Source: Candidatus Saccharibacteria bacterium UBA5150 (GTDB lineage Bacteria > Patescibacteriota > Saccharimonadia > Saccharimonadales > UBA4665). From it: DNA of 32,833 bases. Positions 6,874-14,320 of this stretch are shown here, in pieces (positions within the stretch are counted from its first letter, which is position 1; every line of letters begins with the position of its first letter). The notes beneath the pieces are model-generated. The model had not been told where the DNA came from, did not search any database, and worked only from the letters and a program-made list of their open reading frames with translations. The stretch spans positions 1 to 32,833 of the forward strand of contig DHXS01000019.1 in the NCBI GenBank assembly GCA_002413795.1. Direction: 5' to 3'. Made by a program: the position numbers and the translations under genes.

Positions 6874-7461
6874 ATGTTTCGAACTTACGGCTCACGCTCT
6901 AACAAATTACCAATAAGCGTTCTGGTTTTTTTGCTGGTCGCCGGCCTGTCGCTGGCCCAGCAACAGGGGTGGTTGGGCTCGTCTGCTAAACAGGCGCGGC
7001 AAAGCCAGCCCGGCTTGTACCGGGTCAGCCGCTTCGTCGACGGCGACACTATTGCCGTCAATATGAACGGCAAGACCGAAAAAGTGCGTTTTGTTGGCGT
7101 CGACACGCCCGAAACCCATAAGCCCAACACGCCGGTGCAGTGCTACGGCCCGGCCGCAGCCGCCTTCACCAAAAACACTATCGGCAATCAGCCGGTGCGC
7201 CTGGTTTCGGACTCGCTCAGCACCGACCGCGACCGCTACGACCGCTTACTGCGTTACGTCTACCTGCCCGACGGCACCAATCTGGACCAAAAGCTGATCA
7301 GTGAAGGCTATGGCTTTTATTATCCGTACTTTCCGTTCACCAAATCGGATGAATTCGCCGCCGCCCAGCAAGCGGCCATGGCCGCCCACAAAGGTCTGTG
7401 GGGCAACTGTTCGCCCACACCTACCGATGGCGGCGGCTACGTTTCCAATCCTCAAGGCTAA
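6874..7461 (+). CDS. Secreted staphylococcal-type nuclease (thermonuclease)
   Basis: This 195-residue protein starts at the ATG directly after the kinase stop, preceded by GTAGG. An N-terminal hydrophobic segment (about 13-28, PISVLVFLLVAGLSLA) ends near AQQQ, a signal peptide or anchor. The SNase domain follows with all core motifs: VDGDTIAV (Asp56, Asp58), VRFVGVDTPETH (Arg72, Asp77, Glu80) and DRYDRLLRYVY (Arg124/Arg127). These match the catalytic Arg/Glu/Arg and calcium ligands of the family. Cys90 and Cys179 could form a disulfide outside the cell. The likely role is digestion of external DNA or RNA. The stop overlaps the convergent glycosyltransferase stop by four bases. Confidence 0.9.
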   Translation: MFRTYGSRSNKLPISVLVFLLVAGLSLAQQQGWLGSSAKQARQSQPGLYRVSRFVDGDTIAVNMNGKTEKVRFVGVDTPETHKPNTPVQCYGPAAAAFTKNTIGNQPVRLVSDSLSTDRDRYDRLLRYVYLPDGTNLDQKLISEGYGFYYPYFPFTKSDEFAAAQQAAMAAHKGLWGNCSPTPTDGGGYVSNPQG

Positions 7462-8303
7462 ACGACGTTGGTGGTCGGATCAACCCGCGACAGGGCAGTG
7501 CGAGAGCTGAAGGCCCGGCTCCAGCTGAAACCGTCGCTCAGCGGATCGTAACCTCTGTGCAAAAGGCGGGCCGGCAGATAGCCGATGGCGCACACCAGGA
7601 CCACTTCGTACATGTGCCAGCGGCGGCGGATGCGGTGCTGGGCGTAGGTGCCGGGGCTAACCATCACGTAGCTCATAAAATCCCGATAGCCAACGTCGAT
7701 TCGCCGCGAAGAAACGGCGGCCTGCAGCCGCTCGTCGAAAACCACCTTACCGCCGGTTTCCTGCAAATGGATAGCAATATCGTAATCCTCATGCATACCG
7801 CCTTTACCGCAGAGCAGCGGTTTGACTTTTAACCAGGCCCGGCGGCGGATGGCCATGTTGGCCCCCCACAGGTAAACCCGGTCTTTCAGCTGGCGCTCCA
7901 GCCGGCGGCGGAAGAATAAGTCGATGGCGTTGAAGAGCGGCGCCGCGGCAACGTTGTAGTACAGGGCGGCGCCCGAGGCGGCGTCGATGGCCGGATCGGC
8001 GAACACGCTTTGGACGGAAGCTACCCAGTCCGGCGGTAATAGACTGTCGGCGTCGATCCGGGCAATAATGTCACCGCGAACGGCGTCAAAACCGCGGCTG
8101 CGGGCATGGACTACGCCTTGGCGGCGTTCCCTCAGGACGGTCACGAAGCCGAACCGTTCGGCAATTGCCGCCGAGCCATCGGTCGAGTTGTTGTCCACCA
8201 CGATCACCTGGCAAGGCTTAACGGTCTGGGCGGCAATCGCCAGCAGGCAAGCCGTCAACTGTTCGGCTTCGTTGTATACTGGGATAACAATGCTTACGTT
8301 CAT
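7458..8303 (-). CDS. Family 2 glycosyltransferase
   Basis: This 281-residue GT-A fold enzyme starts MNVSIVIPVYNEAEQL and has VIVVDNNSTDGS. The metal-binding DxD is in ARIDADSLLP (Asp84, Asp86), and MHEDYDIAIHL (Glu172, Asp173) is the probable catalytic ED. LWGANMAIRR is the usual acceptor-side motif. A C-terminal segment near YEVVLVCAIGYLPARLL may touch the membrane. It probably adds a sugar to a lipid or surface glycan; the donor and acceptor are unknown. The ATG at 8303 is preferred over an in-frame TTG one codon upstream. TATAAT (8323-8318) on the minus strand is a plausible -10 box. Confidence 0.9.
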   Translation of the reverse strand: MNVSIVIPVYNEAEQLTACLLAIAAQTVKPCQVIVVDNNSTDGSAAIAERFGFVTVLRERRQGVVHARSRGFDAVRGDIIARIDADSLLPPDWVASVQSVFADPAIDAASGAALYYNVAAAPLFNAIDLFFRRRLERQLKDRVYLWGANMAIRRRAWLKVKPLLCGKGGMHEDYDIAIHLQETGGKVVFDERLQAAVSSRRIDVGYRDFMSYVMVSPGTYAQHRIRRRWHMYEVVLVCAIGYLPARLLHRGYDPLSDGFSWSRAFSSRTALSRVDPTTNVV

Positions 8304-8322
8304 CAAAATGTAACCTTATTAT

Positions 8323-9384
8323 ATGGCAAAGCGCTTCCGATTGCATGTCCACCGCTACTGGCAAACCAGCCACTGGCACAAAGTTATTCTTACCCTGATA
8401 GCCCTGGTAGTCCTGAGCGTTGGCACGATGTACGGCATTGCCCGCTGGTACATCCACACCGAGGCCAGCAAACCGCTGGAGCTAGGCGTCAGCTTCATCC
8501 CCGATTACGCCCAAAGCCTGGGTGTCGACCCGCAGCAGACCATGGACGGCCTGCTCAGCATCGGCGTGCGGCACTTCCGGCTGGTCAGCTATTGGAGCGA
8601 CGCCGAGCAGACCAGGGGCAGTTACGATTTCAGCCAGCTGGACTGGCAGTTCCAAAAGGCCGAAGCCGCCCATGCCAAAATCACTCTGACCGTCGGCCTG
8701 CGCCAGCCGCGCTGGCCGGAATGCCATATGCCCGACTGGGCCCAAAGCGAGCCGCGCAATCAGTGGCAACCCCAGCTGGAGGCTTATATGCGGGCCGTCA
8801 TCAACCGCTACAAAAACTCGCCCAACCTCGAGAAATATCAGCTGGAAAACGAGTATTTCCTGCAGGGCTTTGGGCTGTGCACCGATTTCAGCCGTGACAG
8901 ATTAGTCAGTGAATACAAGCTGGTCAAAAAACTCGATCCACGGCACCCGATTATCGTCGGCCGCAGCAACAACGCCCTCGGCTTTCCCACAGGCCAGCCG
9001 CAGCCCGATGAGTTCAGCATTTCGGTCTATAAGCGCATTTGGGACGCCGGCGTCACCCATCGCTACCTGGAATATCCTTACCCGGCCTGGTACTACGGCT
9101 TCCTGGCCGGCACCCAGAAAATCTTCCTGAATAAAGATATGGCTATTGGCGAACTGCAGGCCGAAGCCTGGGCACCAAATTTAAAGACAATCCAGGACAT
9201 CAGCCTAGCTGAGCAAAACAAATCACTCAACGCCAATCGGCTAGAGGGGCGCTTTAATTACGGCAAAGCCACCGGCATGCGCGAAATCTACGCTTGGGGC
9301 GCCGAATACTGGTATTACCGCCAGGCCGTCCTGCACGACCCCAGCCTGATGCAGGTCGCCCAACGCGAATTCCAGTCTAATTAA
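8323..9384 (+). CDS. Membrane-anchored clan-A glycoside hydrolase-like protein
   Basis: This 353-residue protein has an N-terminal cytoplasmic tail rich in His/Arg, one membrane helix (about 21-40), and an outside TIM-barrel domain. The barrel resembles GH5/GH42-type clan A enzymes: FRLVSYWSDAEQTRGSYDF at the start, then KYQLENEYFLQGFG with the Asn176-Glu177 acid/base pair, and MAIGELQAEAW (Glu277) in the usual nucleophile position. The glycan target is unknown. It is divergent from the glycosyltransferase gene, which suggests shared work on surface polysaccharide. A weak TAACCT ends six bases before the ATG. The TAA stop overlaps the convergent gene's stop by four bases (TTAA). Confidence 0.75.
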   Translation: MAKRFRLHVHRYWQTSHWHKVILTLIALVVLSVGTMYGIARWYIHTEASKPLELGVSFIPDYAQSLGVDPQQTMDGLLSIGVRHFRLVSYWSDAEQTRGSYDFSQLDWQFQKAEAAHAKITLTVGLRQPRWPECHMPDWAQSEPRNQWQPQLEAYMRAVINRYKNSPNLEKYQLENEYFLQGFGLCTDFSRDRLVSEYKLVKKLDPRHPIIVGRSNNALGFPTGQPQPDEFSISVYKRIWDAGVTHRYLEYPYPAWYYGFLAGTQKIFLNKDMAIGELQAEAWAPNLKTIQDISLAEQNKSLNANRLEGRFNYGKATGMREIYAWGAEYWYYRQAVLHDPSLMQVAQREFQSN

Positions 9385-10301
9385 GTCCGGCGGGGTGGGA
9401 TCGACGGCCGGCCGATGGCGCTCAGGCCTTCCACCGCCTGGAAATCGCTTTTTGTGGGGCTGGAGCGCCACCAGGCATGCCTGATAAATTCTAGCTCTCG
9501 GGTATGTTCATTGCGATGGTTGGTAATACCGACAGCGCCAATCATTTTAACCACTCCTCCTGTTTCATCCACTTCGCAGACGGCTTCGTTGGCGATGTCG
9601 ACTATATCGTCGTGTAGCGGTTTGCCGGCAATAATATGAATCAGCTGTAGATTAATAAGCGCCTCGGGGCTGATTACCGGGTGAGTTTGGGAGTGGAGAG
9701 TGTCTACCGAGCCGGTTTCGCCGCGTCGGGGTGGGCGGTTGCTCATATTCATCAACGGATATGTCCAACTATAGCCACTGCGAGAGCGCTGCAGCGCCTG
9801 GCCAGTCGCCAGCAGGGCGCCTACATATTCAGGATATCTTACAAACTCCCCGTCAGGGTTGAGATAGCGCAGATCATATTTTTTCATCTTATCGGGGTCA
9901 TGGGCTTTCTGTTCTTCCTGGCTGGATTCAAATAGGCGCCCATTGTAAAGTGCGGGTCCGCCGGTTTTCGTCCATAAAGCGGCGAATAGATTAGTTTCAT
10001 CAATAAAAAGCAGGTCTTTGGGCAATATATCGGCCAGTTCACTTCTGTCGTTGGGGGTCGCATTGGCCCGGCGGTTGTAAACGCCGTCCAGCCTTGTGGG
10101 GTTCAACCTAAGGTGAGGATACTGCTGGACCCGTTCTATCATCGATAGCATGCCGGACTGTGGGATATTATCAGTATCGGCGTTTTGCCCGAATAGCCCA
10201 CGCACTCGATGCGCAAATTCCAGCTGCTCAATCGCGCCTATGCGATGTTCGGGGTTCACGAAGGCCGCGGCATCGCTTTGCAGAGAGTTAATTTCCGACA
10301 T
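9381..10301 (-). CDS. Protein of unknown function (306 residues)
   Basis: I do not recognise a family. The protein is soluble, with no membrane segment or signal peptide. Visible parts are an acidic N-terminal half, DLLFIDETNLFAALWTKTGG near residue 96, a charged stretch SQEEQKAHDPDKMKKYDLR, and a C-terminal part with a beta-like VCEVDETGGVVKMIGAVGIT and LEFIRHAWWRS. It has a Shine-Dalgarno-like AAGGA four bases before the ATG. A TG-A-TATAAT extended -10 box (10341-10333) would give a leader of about 25 bases, unlike the leaderless neighbours. The coding frame is intact, and both strands' ends fit tightly against neighbours. Confidence 0.65.
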   Translation of the reverse strand: MSEINSLQSDAAAFVNPEHRIGAIEQLEFAHRVRGLFGQNADTDNIPQSGMLSMIERVQQYPHLRLNPTRLDGVYNRRANATPNDRSELADILPKDLLFIDETNLFAALWTKTGGPALYNGRLFESSQEEQKAHDPDKMKKYDLRYLNPDGEFVRYPEYVGALLATGQALQRSRSGYSWTYPLMNMSNRPPRRGETGSVDTLHSQTHPVISPEALINLQLIHIIAGKPLHDDIVDIANEAVCEVDETGGVVKMIGAVGITNHRNEHTRELEFIRHAWWRSSPTKSDFQAVEGLSAIGRPSIPPRRT

Positions 10302-10332
10302 TTTATCCTTGAACTTTACTTAGCAGGATAAT

Positions 10333-10341
10333 ATTATATCA
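10333..10341 (-). promoter_or_regulatory. Promoter of the 306-residue unknown gene
   Basis: The minus strand reads TGATATAAT, a perfect extended -10 element. It lies within the same 82-base gap as the smpB promoter, and the two upstream regions overlap. Confidence 0.5.
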
Positions 10342-10345
10342 CCTG

Positions 10346-10383
10346 TTGTCAAATACCTCTGTTTGGCATAAAATAAAACAGTT
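10346..10383 (+). promoter_or_regulatory. smpB promoter (predicted near-leaderless)
   Basis: TTGTCA (10346-10351), a 17-base spacer and TAAAAT (10369-10374) form a good sigma-70-type promoter. The -10 box ends nine bases before the ATG at 10384, leaving at most about three bases of leader. Confidence 0.65.
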
Positions 10384-10848
10384 ATGGTTAAGAAGAAGCC
10401 GCGACAGGCAAAAAAGATTTCCAACCGACGCGCCCGGCACGACTACGAGCTCGGCGACTCATTAGTGGCGGGCCTGGAACTGAGCGGCGCCGAGACCAAA
10501 TCCTTGCGGATGGGCCACGGCCACCTGCGCGGCTCTTACGTGACCGTCAAAGGCGGCGAGCTGTTCCTGATTAACGCTACCATCGCCGGCACCGCCGGCA
10601 TCCCAATAGACGAAGCCGACCAGACCCGGGCCCGCAAACTGCTGGCCAAGCGCCGCGAAATCGAGGCCCTGATAGCCGCCAAACAACAGGGGAAAACCAT
10701 CGTGCCGCTGGAGATCTTAACCGGTGGGCGGTTTATTAAACTGCGTCTGGCGGTGGGACGCGGCAAAAAGCGCTACGACAAGCGCCAAACCCTCAAAGCC
10801 CGCGACGATGCCCGCCGCGCCGCCACCGAGATGAAGTCCGCCCGCTAG
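10384..10848 (+). CDS. smpB: SsrA-binding protein SmpB
   Basis: This 154-residue protein binds tmRNA and delivers it to stalled ribosomes for trans-translation. It matches the family along its length: NRRARHDYEL near the start (family 'N.kA.hdY.i'), LELSGAETKSLRMGHGHLRGSYV for the tmRNA-binding barrel, and a basic C-terminal GRGKKRYDKRQTLKARD, the tail that enters the decoding site. The length is normal. The tmRNA gene itself (ssrA) is not in this window. A tRNA-Asn gene follows with its own promoter. Confidence 0.96.
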   Translation: MVKKKPRQAKKISNRRARHDYELGDSLVAGLELSGAETKSLRMGHGHLRGSYVTVKGGELFLINATIAGTAGIPIDEADQTRARKLLAKRREIEALIAAKQQGKTIVPLEILTGGRFIKLRLAVGRGKKRYDKRQTLKARDDARRAATEMKSAR

Positions 10849-10851
10849 CCA

Positions 10852-10880
10852 TTTACAATCTGTTAATTAGCCGCTAGAAT
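10852..10880 (+). promoter_or_regulatory. tRNA-Asn promoter
   Basis: TTTACA (10852-10857), a 17-base spacer and TAGAAT (10875-10880) precede the tRNA gene by 19 bases. Confidence 0.6.
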
Positions 10881-10899
10881 TAACAAGTTCAGGCCATAT

Positions 10900-10974
10900 T
10901 CCGGGGTAGCTCAGCGGTAGAGCGGGGCGCTGTTAACGCCTAGGTCGCTGGTTCGAATCCAGTCCCCGGAGCCA
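10900..10974 (+). tRNA. tRNA-Asn (anticodon GUU), CCA encoded
   Basis: All four arms can be drawn. The acceptor TCCGGGG pairs with CCCCGGA, the D stem is GCTC/GAGC, and the anticodon stem GGGCG/CGCCT has loop CTGTTAA with anticodon GTT. The T stem GCTGG/CCAGT has loop TTCGAAT. The discriminator is G and the CCA is encoded at 10972-10974. Anticodon GUU reads AAC and AAU. The gene stands at the left border of an AT-rich gene block. Confidence 0.97.
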
Positions 10975-10995
10975 AGCCTAAGCATTGGCAGAGAT

Positions 10996-11532
10996 CTAGT
11001 TGCCCTGATCGTGTAGTTCAAACGATTCTACGGTCTCAAATAGCTCGGTATGTCCGCCTGAGTCCGGTCTGACGTAGACCGCCATACGTATTTGAACTGG
11101 ATCAATTTTGAAGGCTACATAGGCTCCGGCTTCCAGTTTAGCTAGAGGCGGTGTTCCTGCTTCGCTCGTTTTAAGACTTGCTTTCAGCATAGTGGCGGCA
11201 ACGGCATTTATGTCATAATTGTCTGTTATTTCTATAGCCCTGCCCGTGATCTGAGCAGTGGTTTGACTGTGCGGCTCGAATACCGTCAACATCACGTGGT
11301 TGTGATGTTTAATATTATCGTATTTACGTGTTTCGGCCCGCGTCAAAAAAGAAATTAATAATTGTTTGTTGACGCCGTAGTAAATGACTACGCCATGGGG
11401 GTCCCCATCTGGACCGACAGTCGATAAAACTCCCACGGGTTGCGCTTGCAGAAAATCATAAATACGTTGCTTTCTGTCTGAAAACGTTTCATCGTTTTTA
11501 GGCAACTTTCGGTTCGGTAATGTGCTAATCAT
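10996..11532 (-). CDS. Pyridoxamine 5'-phosphate oxidase-like flavin split-barrel protein
   Basis: This 178-residue protein has the start typical of PNPOx-like split barrels: an RKQRIYDFLQAQPVGVLSTV lead, then DGDPHGVVIYY and LISFLTRAETRKYDNIKHHN, which form the flavin-phosphate site and the 'K..ni..np.v' segment. LTVFEPHSQTTAQITGRAIEI follows. Such proteins bind FMN, F420 or haem and reduce small molecules; the substrate is unknown here. A strong AAGGAGG lies three bases before the ATG. Its base composition is AT-rich like the kinase region next door, and it is divergent from the histidine kinase gene. Confidence 0.82.
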   Translation of the reverse strand: MISTLPNRKLPKNDETFSDRKQRIYDFLQAQPVGVLSTVGPDGDPHGVVIYYGVNKQLLISFLTRAETRKYDNIKHHNHVMLTVFEPHSQTTAQITGRAIEITDNYDINAVAATMLKASLKTSEAGTPPLAKLEAGAYVAFKIDPVQIRMAVYVRPDSGGHTELFETVESFELHDQGN

Positions 11533-11689
11533 AGCCCTCCTTCTTAATATGGCATGGTCCGATTCATAAAGTATGTACCCTTCATGCGATTAATACTGTA
11601 TGAATTCATGTAGGGTGACCGACGACTAATTGAGCTATACTTGAAAGTGAAACGCTGCAAGAGAGACCAAAGGAAGGTATGTACGACTT
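11533..11689 (+). promoter_or_regulatory. Divergent control region between the flavoprotein and histidine kinase genes
   Basis: This 157-base gap contains an inverted repeat, ACCCTTCATG (11577-11586) and CATGTAGGGT (11607-11616), with nine of ten positions pairing. Inside or beside it are ATACTGTAT and the 10-bp palindrome ATGAATTCAT. TATACT (11636-11641) is a good -10 box for the kinase gene. AAGGAAGG (11670-11677) is the ribosome site, although it lies 12 bases from the kinase ATG and directly before a 4-codon reading frame (11679-11693). Operator use is inferred. Confidence 0.45.
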
Positions 11690-12982
11690 ATGAAAATCAA
11701 ACGTTCTAAAAAAGCGCTCACCTCTGCAACTGATAATTTACGCAAAACTATTGACGCTCAAGCTGATCAATCAAATGAGCCCAGCCACACTCCTCGACAA
11801 GAAAAGATAATTAGACTAAGAGAAGCAGTCGAGCTGACTCAAGAATATACCAATGAAATTATCGGCGAGTTGGATGTTACGAACGAAGAACTTACAATTA
11901 CCCGTGACTATGCCGACGCGATTATCCGGACAGTGCGTGGGCCACTATTGGTTTTGAACAAGGATCTGCGAATCATATCAGCTAACGAGGCTTTCTATAA
12001 CGCCTTCAAGGTAGCAGCCACAGATACAGAAAACCGATTACTTTATGACCTAGGAAACCGACAATGGAACATTCCAAAGCTTCGCATACTTCTTGAGGAA
12101 ATTCTTCCCGAGAAGAACACAATTGAGGACTTCGTGGTGGAGCATGACTTTAAGGACATTGGCCAAAAGACCATGCTTTTGAATGCCCGAACTCTTCAGC
12201 AAGGACCGAATAAAACGTCGCTTATTCTGCTGGCTATCGAAGATATTACCGAACGAAAACAACTTGAACGGCAAAAGGATGAGTTTGTCAGCATCGCGTC
12301 ACATGAACTCAAAACCCCCATCACCAGCGTAAAGGCATATACACAGATTCTAGGGCAAAGATTTCGGAAGGCTGAGGATACGAAGTCAGTGGAGTTAGTC
12401 GAAAAAATGGATGCCCAGCTTGATAAGCTTACCAATCTTATTGGTGATTTACTGGATATAACTAAGGTCGAAGCAGGCAGAATACAGTTCCATGAAAGTT
12501 ATTTTGATTTTAATGAGCTGGTAGAAGAAACTGTTGAAGAGCTTCAACGGACAACGGAAAAACATCTTATTGTGAAAGAATTACAACCCTCAATAACAGT
12601 ACATGGTGACCACGATCGTTTAAGCCAAGTACTCACAAATTTTATATCAAATGCCATTAAATACTCGCCGGCTGCGGATAAAATTATAGTTAAGACGGTT
12701 GTTGATAAAAACAATGCCACGCTGCGGGTACAGGATTTTGGAATCGGGTTATCGCAAGAAGACCAAGCAAAAGTCTTTGAACGTTTTTACCGAGTTGGCG
12801 GACCAGACCAAGCTACCTATCCAGGACTCGGGTTAGGATTATACATCGCCTCTGAGATTATCAAACGCCACAAGGGCCGTGTGTGGGCAGAAAGCAAACC
12901 AGGCAAAGGTTCAACATTTTGTTTCTCTTTACCCATGGCCAAGCAGAAGTTTAAGCAACAGGAAAATGCACTAGTTGAATAA
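11690..12982 (+). CDS. Soluble PAS-domain sensor histidine kinase
   Basis: This 430-residue protein has no membrane segment. An N-terminal coiled coil (about 35-80) leads to a PAS domain (about 80-190: IIRTVRGPLLVLNKDLRIIS ... AIEDITERK). The HisKA helix pair carries SHELKTP, with the phospho-accepting His205. HATPase_c has N box NFISNAIKYS (317-326), G1 DFGIGL (349-354), F box FERFYR, and G2 GLGLGLYIA. It should sense an internal signal and phosphorylate the receiver encoded next to it. The gene overlaps the next response regulator by eight bases. Codon use is AT-rich compared with the atp and pur genes. Confidence 0.95.
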   Translation: MKIKRSKKALTSATDNLRKTIDAQADQSNEPSHTPRQEKIIRLREAVELTQEYTNEIIGELDVTNEELTITRDYADAIIRTVRGPLLVLNKDLRIISANEAFYNAFKVAATDTENRLLYDLGNRQWNIPKLRILLEEILPEKNTIEDFVVEHDFKDIGQKTMLLNARTLQQGPNKTSLILLAIEDITERKQLERQKDEFVSIASHELKTPITSVKAYTQILGQRFRKAEDTKSVELVEKMDAQLDKLTNLIGDLLDITKVEAGRIQFHESYFDFNELVEETVEELQRTTEKHLIVKELQPSITVHGDHDRLSQVLTNFISNAIKYSPAADKIIVKTVVDKNNATLRVQDFGIGLSQEDQAKVFERFYRVGGPDQATYPGLGLGLYIASEIIKRHKGRVWAESKPGKGSTFCFSLPMAKQKFKQQENALVE

Positions 12983-13337
12983 AAAAATATTAGTTGCTGA
13001 TGATGATCCAGCTATCTTAGATGCGCTTTCGATAATGCTTGAAGAGTCAGGGTATGAGGTTGAAACTACGGTGGATGGAGCAATAGCACAAGATATGAAA
13101 GAGGATCTGCCAGACTTGCTCCTTCTGGATATTCGGATGTCTGGTATGGATGGTGGAAAGATTTGTAAACTGATAAAAAGCGCTGCCGTAACCAAACATA
13201 TTCCGGTCATTATGATTTCTGCCAATAAAGATATCGAGCAAATAACGCTCGAATGCGGAGCTGATGACTTTATTTCAAAGCCTTTCCAGATGGAACACCT
13301 ACTGGCAATCGTTGCAAAATATGTTAATAAGCATTAG
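12975..13337 (+). CDS. Single-domain response regulator (receiver only), first of two
   Basis: This 120-residue CheY-like protein has acidic residues Asp9-Asp11 (VADDDPAI), phospho-acceptor Asp52 (LLLLDIRMSGMDG), Ser82 in the usual Thr/Ser place (MISANKD) and Lys102 (SKPFQ). There is no output domain. The start is TTG at 12975 inside the end of the kinase gene, so the pair is translationally coupled and Asp52 is the likely target of His205. Without an output domain it may act as a phospho-relay or bind a protein partner. Confidence 0.92.
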   Translation: MNKKILVADDDPAILDALSIMLEESGYEVETTVDGAIAQDMKEDLPDLLLLDIRMSGMDGGKICKLIKSAAVTKHIPVIMISANKDIEQITLECGADDFISKPFQMEHLLAIVAKYVNKH

Positions 13338-13346
13338 TCCTACTGT

Positions 13347-13352
13347 TATACT
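13347..13352 (+). promoter_or_regulatory. Possible -10 box before the second response regulator
   Basis: TATACT lies 28 bases before the ATG at 13381 in the 43-base gap between the two response regulators. It could give the second regulator separate expression. No good -35 box is visible. Confidence 0.35.
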
Positions 13353-13380
13353 AAGACCAACTAGCGGTGAATGGAAGTTT

Positions 13381-13776
13381 ATGACTAAGCCGACAAAGAA
13401 AATCTTGATAGTTGATGATGACGCTCATATTCGGGAGTCGATCCGTCTCGCCCTTGAAGAGCAAGATTACATAAATGTTGAGGTCTCAGAGAGCCCTGAT
13501 GTGGATACGGGTATTCAGCAACTCAAAGATACGAATCCAGACATTGTTATTCTGGACCTGCATATGCCCGATAAGTCTGGTTTTAACTTTATGGACATAG
13601 CGCGCCAAGATGAACGCTTCGCTAACATCAAGGTAATCATGCTTACGGCGGATGATACTATGGACAATGTTTTCAAAGCCGAGAGCAAGGGCATTGGTGC
13701 CTATCATTTTCTTGGCAAGCCCTTTAACGTCGCGGATTTACAGGCACTAGTCCTGAGCCTAAGCCTGCCAATCTAG
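13381..13776 (+). CDS. Single-domain response regulator, second of two
   Basis: This 131-residue receiver has ILIVDDDAH (Asp12-Asp14), Asp59 (VILDLHMPDKSG), Thr89 (MLTADD) and Lys113 (LGKPF). The ATG at 13381 is chosen because MTKPTKKILIVDDD is the standard beginning. A longer frame from 13264 would only add out-of-family sequence from inside the previous gene. It differs clearly from the first regulator (longer beta/alpha insertions, Thr in place of Ser), so it is a paralogue and not a recent copy. It may compete for phosphate from the same kinase. Confidence 0.9.
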   Translation: MTKPTKKILIVDDDAHIRESIRLALEEQDYINVEVSESPDVDTGIQQLKDTNPDIVILDLHMPDKSGFNFMDIARQDERFANIKVIMLTADDTMDNVFKAESKGIGAYHFLGKPFNVADLQALVLSLSLPI

Positions 13777-13807
13777 ACATTTACATTAAAGGGTCGTCCC
13801 TGCAAGA

Positions 13808-13830
13808 TTCAAGACCAGCACGCTGAGCCA
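13808..13830 (+). repeat. 23-base direct repeat, copy A
   Basis: This sequence begins TTCAAGACCAGCACGCTG and ends GAGCCA. It matches the sequence at 14321-14343 in 20 of 23 positions; the three differences are all transitions. It lies 31 bases after the second response regulator and just before the -10 box of the YGGT gene. Confidence 0.75.
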
Positions 13831-13841
13831 TGAATAAGTGC

Positions 13842-13847
13842 TATAAT
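13842..13847 (+). promoter_or_regulatory. -10 box of the YGGT gene
   Basis: TATAAT lies 24 bases before the ATG at 13872, with AAGGA (13861-13865) six bases before the start. This is a conventional leader with a Shine-Dalgarno site. Confidence 0.55.
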
Positions 13848-13871
13848 CTTGTTATTAAATAAGGATTTGTC

Positions 13872-14270
13872 ATGGCATTAGAAGAATCAGAAGAAAAAAC
13901 AAAAGAAACAGAAGTATCCCAAGAGGGCGACACGCAAATTGTCCGCGAGAAAACATCAGCTACGTCAAGCGAGGAAAATAGGCTGACTGTTATTAACGGC
14001 ATCTGGCTGGTATTAGGCATTGTGGAAGTGCTCCTGGCTTTTAGATTTGTCCTAAAACTGCTTGGCGCCAATCCTAACAGCGGTTTCGTAAACTTTGTTT
14101 ATTCTGTTAGCGGACCGTTAAACGCTCCTTTTCGTGGAATATTCTCTACGCCAACCATGCAAGGCAACATTACAACCTCGGTATTTGAAACCTCAACTGT
14201 TGTCGCGATAATCGTTTACGTGATAGTCGCCTGGGGAATCGTCAAGCTGGCAACTCTCAATAAAAAATAG
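13872..14270 (+). CDS. YGGT-family membrane protein
   Basis: This 132-residue protein has a charged N-terminal tail of about 38 residues rich in Glu, Lys and Thr. It is followed by the YGGT pattern: GIWLVLGIVEVLLAFRFVLKLLGANP, then GFVNFVYSVSGPLNAPFRGIF, and a last helix VVAIIVYVIVAWGIVKLA. That gives about two to three membrane helices. YGGT proteins are linked to osmotic stress, cell shape and division in other bacteria; the role here is unknown. It has its own promoter and is flanked by a pair of 23-base direct repeats. Confidence 0.85.
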   Translation: MALEESEEKTKETEVSQEGDTQIVREKTSATSSEENRLTVINGIWLVLGIVEVLLAFRFVLKLLGANPNSGFVNFVYSVSGPLNAPFRGIFSTPTMQGNITTSVFETSTVVAIIVYVIVAWGIVKLATLNKK

Positions 14271-14320
14271 CTGCAGCAGATCAATTAATAGAAGGTAGTA
14301 TTCGGCATTACGCTGCGCTG

